Shown: piece by piece, positions 49,687 through 51,703 of the stretch
How positions within the stretch are numbered: the first letter of the stretch is position 1
Layout of the letters: the number at the start of each line of letters is the position of its first letter
Assembly: GCA_021158125.1 (NCBI GenBank)
Contig: JAGGVF010000015.1
Location: 1-51,703, forward strand
Direction of reading: 5' to 3'
Length of the DNA stretch: 51,703 bases
DNA from: Candidatus Bathyarchaeota archaeon
GTDB lineage: Archaea > Thermoproteota > Bathyarchaeia > Bathyarchaeales > WUQV01
Notes under the pieces: model-generated
Database searches by the model: none
Told to the model about the DNA's origin: nothing
Seen by the model: the letters and a program-made list of their open reading frames with translations, nothing else
Program-made: the position numbers and the translations under genes

Positions 49687-49793
49687 ATCATGCTTGCTCC
49701 ATGTAAAGTTGCGTATGGAAACTTCTTTATGAAAGACTTAAGCCCAAAATATATCTTGTGGTTGAGAAAATATTACCAAAATAAATAGTTACT

Positions 49794-49928
49794 TTACGAA
49801 TTTGTCGATTTTTTCAGTTCTTCATCTGTCATTTTTTGGACTTCTGCGAATGCGATTGTGATGTATACGCGTATTAGGTCGCGACTCATTAATCCGACGC
49901 TTCCCTTTCCGTGTGTTAATGCACCCAC
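49794..49928 (-). CDS. Possible 44-residue protein
   Basis: GTG 49928 opens GALTHGKGSVGLMSRDLIRV, then YITIAFAEVQKMTDEELKKS, with stop at 49794-49796. An internal ATG lies at the Met in LMSRD. The amphipathic helical second half suggests a small regulator or an element-borne microprotein. The support is only an uninterrupted frame and the compact setting opposite the RHH gene. Confidence 0.3.
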   Translation of the reverse strand: MGALTHGKGSVGLMSRDLIRVYITIAFAEVQKMTDEELKKSTNS

Positions 49929-50027
49929 ATGTCCAAAGTGTTTTATATACACTTGTAGTTAATAACCGTTACGATTTAGAAATAAAATTTATATAATGAA
50001 GCATTTTAAGTAACAAAAGGGTGGAAA

Positions 50028-50204
50028 GTGACTAGAAAGGATGTTAAAACAAAGATTAACTTGAGGATTAATATTGAAGGTGAACTGTTGGATAAGTTTA
50101 ACTTTTTGCGGAGTAAGACAGGAATTTTCACAGGAACAGACCTCGTTAGGTATTTGATTGTTCAAGCGTATAATCGTGAAATCGAGAAAGAAAAGAATAA
50201 ATAA
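50028..50204 (+). CDS. RHH-like small DNA-binding protein
   Basis: A 58-residue protein with GTG start at 50028 and GGGTGG upstream. KINLRINIEGELLDKFNFLR, then TGIFTGTDLVRYLIVQAYNR, fits a ribbon-helix-helix repressor: one strand, two helices, and a basic N-terminus. The strand-coding segment (50044-50071) is repeated in inverted orientation 243 bases downstream. TTTATATAATG near 49988 is a good TATA box. A self-regulating repressor is plausible. Confidence 0.6.
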   Translation: MTRKDVKTKINLRINIEGELLDKFNFLRSKTGIFTGTDLVRYLIVQAYNREIEKEKNK

Positions 50205-50314
50205 ACTTTTTTCTGATATGTTTTATTGTTATTTTGGGAGTGACCAGTTAAACTATTGTTAATATATTCTAAGCGTTGACGTTCTAATGTCTCGTGTCGC
50301 GTGTATGGCTAATG

Positions 50315-50342
50315 TTAATCCTCAAGTTAATCTTTGTTTTAA
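50315..50342 (-). repeat. 28-bp inverted copy of the RHH gene 5' coding end
   Basis: The complement of 50315-50342 is identical over 28 bases to 50044-50071, which encode KTKINLRI of the RHH protein. The two copies are 243 bases apart. A transcript crossing both would form a 28-bp stem, and an antisense transcript from here would match the RHH mRNA. The rest of 50205-50383 holds nothing else that I can name. Confidence 0.85.
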
Positions 50343-50383
50343 TACACAAACATATCTTGTGGTTTCAGTTGAATTGTCAAAAT

Positions 50384-51436
50384 TTAAATTATGTGAATGG
50401 ATGAAGCTTTAAAGGAGATGTAGACCTCCTTTCCACGCTCAAGCTTCATCTCAATAAACGATCGCTTAGTAATTAGGGCAACAAAGGAAAGGCCTTCAAC
50501 TTTAACCATTAAACTTATGAGAGAGCCCATATCGATGAAATCTGAAATTTTTCCTCGCAGCACATTCCGCATACTTGACTTAAGCGGACTTTTGGAAATA
50601 ATTATGTCGTCCGGCCTAATGCCCACTATGCAGTTTCCACTCTTTTTAGTTATGGCTTCAACAAAAACTCCGCCAATGTCGATCTTGGCAATTCCCTCCT
50701 TATTCTCAACAATTTTACCATCAAATAGATTTTCAAATCCGACGAATCTAGCCACAAAATCATCTTTCGGTCTACGAAAAACCTGTTCCGGTGAACCAGT
50801 TTGAATTATGGTTCCGTCCTTCATAACCGCTAGGCGATTGGCGAGTATAAATGCCTCAATCTGATCATGCGTAACATGAATGGTCGTTACCTTCAGTTCT
50901 TCATGCAACTTTTTCAGTTCGTTTTGCATTTTTTTCCGCGTGTTTGTGTCTAGGGCGCTTAAAGGCTCATCAAGCAAGAGAATTTTAGGCTTAATAACCA
51001 ATGCTCTAGCCAGTGCGGTTTTCTGCTGTTCTCCCCCGCTTAGCGTCATTGGAAGTCTATCGCGTAAATGTGAGAGCCCCATAAACTCTAGCGTTTGCTC
51101 AACTCTTCTTTCACGTTCAGCTTTGGGAATTTTACGCACTTTCAACCCGAACTCCACATTTTCAAAGACTGTCATGTGCGGGAACAGCATATACTCTTGT
51201 GGAACAAAGCCTACCCCCCTCTTTTCCGGCGGCAAAAACGTTACGTCCATGTTATCAATCCATATCCTTCCAGAATCAGGCCTATGAAAACCAGCTATTA
51301 ACTCAAGCAGCAACGTTTTTCCAGCGCCAGTAGGACCCAATACAACAAAGTATTCGCCCTCCGCAACTTTCAATTCAACACTACGTATCGAGAAATCTTC
51401 CCATTTCTTTGTAACATTTTCGACGTAAACGCTCAT
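50384..51436 (-). CDS. wtpC: Tungstate/molybdate-type ABC transporter ATPase
   Basis: A 350-residue ABC ATPase with an added C-terminal TOBE-type domain, as in WtpC/ModC. Walker A GPTGAGKTLLLELIAGFHRP is near residue 34, the Q-loop is FVPQEYMLFPHMTVFENVEF, the signature is LSGGEQQK, Walker B is LLLDEPLSALD, and VTHDQIEAF is the switch His. The C-terminal third (GNCIVGIRPDDIIISKSPLK) is the oxyanion-regulatory domain. It starts 19 bases after the permease stops. Sulfate and thiosulfate transporters share the layout, but the permease and AOR context favour tungstate or molybdate. Confidence 0.85.
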   Translation of the reverse strand: MSVYVENVTKKWEDFSIRSVELKVAEGEYFVVLGPTGAGKTLLLELIAGFHRPDSGRIWIDNMDVTFLPPEKRGVGFVPQEYMLFPHMTVFENVEFGLKVRKIPKAERERRVEQTLEFMGLSHLRDRLPMTLSGGEQQKTALARALVIKPKILLLDEPLSALDTNTRKKMQNELKKLHEELKVTTIHVTHDQIEAFILANRLAVMKDGTIIQTGSPEQVFRRPKDDFVARFVGFENLFDGKIVENKEGIAKIDIGGVFVEAITKKSGNCIVGIRPDDIIISKSPLKSSMRNVLRGKISDFIDMGSLISLMVKVEGLSFVALITKRSFIEMKLERGKEVYISFKASSIHII

Positions 51437-51455
51437 GTTAAGCTTTCACCCCAGC

Positions 51456-51703
51456 TTAATATACGGGTTTCAAGGGTTTAGCCGCAATCAGCTTAATTAC
51501 TACAAATATTGCTATCGCCGCTATTATCAACAGCGCAGTTATTGGAAGAGCAGCGCTTAACCCTTGATTCACAAACACGTTGTAAAGGTAGACCGGAGCG
51601 GTTGGGGGAACAGTAGCCAAAATGATTACTGCGCCGAATTCGCTTATGGCCCTAGCCCAAGTAAGTAAGCATCCAGTTAATATTCCTCTGAATGCAAGCG
51701 GAA
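51456..51703 (-). CDS. wtpB: Tungstate/molybdate-type ABC transporter permease (partial)
   Basis: Only the C-terminal ~82 residues are in the window. TWARAISEFGAVIILATVPP is the EAA-type cytoplasmic coupling loop typical of ModB/WtpB/CysT permeases, and the final helix ALLIIAAIAIFVVIKLIA is followed by a basic end. The reading continues past the right edge. It is upstream of the ATPase gene in the usual B-C order. The substrate-binding protein would lie further right. Confidence 0.8.
   Translation of the reverse strand, partial: PLAFRGILTGCLLTWARAISEFGAVIILATVPPTAPVYLYNVFVNQGLSAALPITALLIIAAIAIFVVIKLIAAKPLKPVY

Larger units (their letters stand above)
49751..50364. mobile_element. Possible small insert flanked by 13-bp direct repeats
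   Basis: ATATCTTGTGGTT occurs at 49751-49763 and again at 50352-50364, enclosing about 590 bases that hold only an RHH gene, a 44-residue ORF and an inverted copy of the RHH gene's 5' end. The flanking genes (HAD, tungstate transporter) are ordinary. No transposase and no terminal inverted repeats are seen, so this is a tentative reading. Confidence 0.3.

Noticed and set aside
1-51703. CRISPR array or Cas genes
   Set aside because: No regularly spaced repeats and no Cas-like protein were seen in the window.

Overview
The window is archaeal. It carries a TFB-type and a TBP-type basal transcription factor gene (both damaged), ribosomal protein S25e, intron-free tRNA genes with encoded CCA, AbrB/ribbon-helix-helix regulators, a tungsten-type aldehyde ferredoxin oxidoreductase, many small zinc-ribbon proteins, and TATA-box promoters with short or absent leaders. 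The gene mix (thiolase plus DUF35 pairs, aspartate dehydrogenase NadX, short zinc-ribbon nicotinate phosphoribosyltransferase, Liv-type ABC operon) suits a TACK archaeon, possibly a Bathyarchaeia member. That lineage guess is inference.

Layout. 1-5.7 kb is an integrated element: tyrosine recombinase (cut by the left edge), AAA-type ATPase, AbrB and RHH-like regulators, a secreted protein, a control region with a 44-bp perfect palindrome, and small ORFs carrying a repeated 3' hairpin. 5.8-8.1 kb is core: nicotinate phosphoribosyltransferase, a TudS-related protein, tRNA-Leu and tRNA-Ala. 8.2-14.2 kb mixes decayed and live genes: a serine recombinase pseudogene directly downstream of the tRNAs, a truncated TFB, AbrB, aspartate dehydrogenase, a possible structured RNA, a ParB-like protein with its own operator, and a broken uracil-DNA-glycosylase-like gene.

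14.3-32.7 kb is the most striking part, an approximately 18-kb catabolic island. It contains an LDH2-type dehydrogenase, a lipoylated 2-oxoacid dehydrogenase set (E1alpha, E1beta, E2, lipoate ligase), a nitroreductase, a zinc alcohol/polyol dehydrogenase, a complete Liv-type ABC importer whose operon starts with an SDR dehydrogenase/epimerase and a cupin, an aldehyde ferredoxin oxidoreductase, and, divergent from it, an operon of cupin, RuBisCO-like protein and FGGY sugar kinase. The RuBisCO homologue keeps the metal and carbamylation residues and loop-6 lysine but lacks the phosphate-binding Arg and two active-site His. It is therefore probably a RuBisCO-like enzyme and not a CO2-fixing one. 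I propose import and oxidation of a sugar or sugar acid, phosphorylation by the kinase, and decarboxylation or rearrangement of the phosphorylated keto acid by the RuBisCO-like protein.

32.7-35.9 kb is a gene graveyard (TBP, UPF0147, DUF3782 and small membrane pseudogenes) with one intact ParB-like gene. 35.9-41.7 kb is ordinary small-gene archaeal sequence (GNAT enzymes, tRNA-Asn, a CAU tRNA, zinc-ribbon proteins, S25e). 41.8-47.6 kb holds three thiolase-fold genes, each associated with DUF35 partners. One looks catalytically competent; the other two have lost the classical Cys/His residues. 47.6-49.7 kb has HD, metallo-beta-lactamase and HAD hydrolases. 49.7-50.4 kb is a small insert with an RHH regulator, an inverted copy of its 5' coding end, and short flanking direct repeats. 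The window ends in a tungstate/molybdate-type ABC transporter, which could supply tungsten to the aldehyde ferredoxin oxidoreductase.
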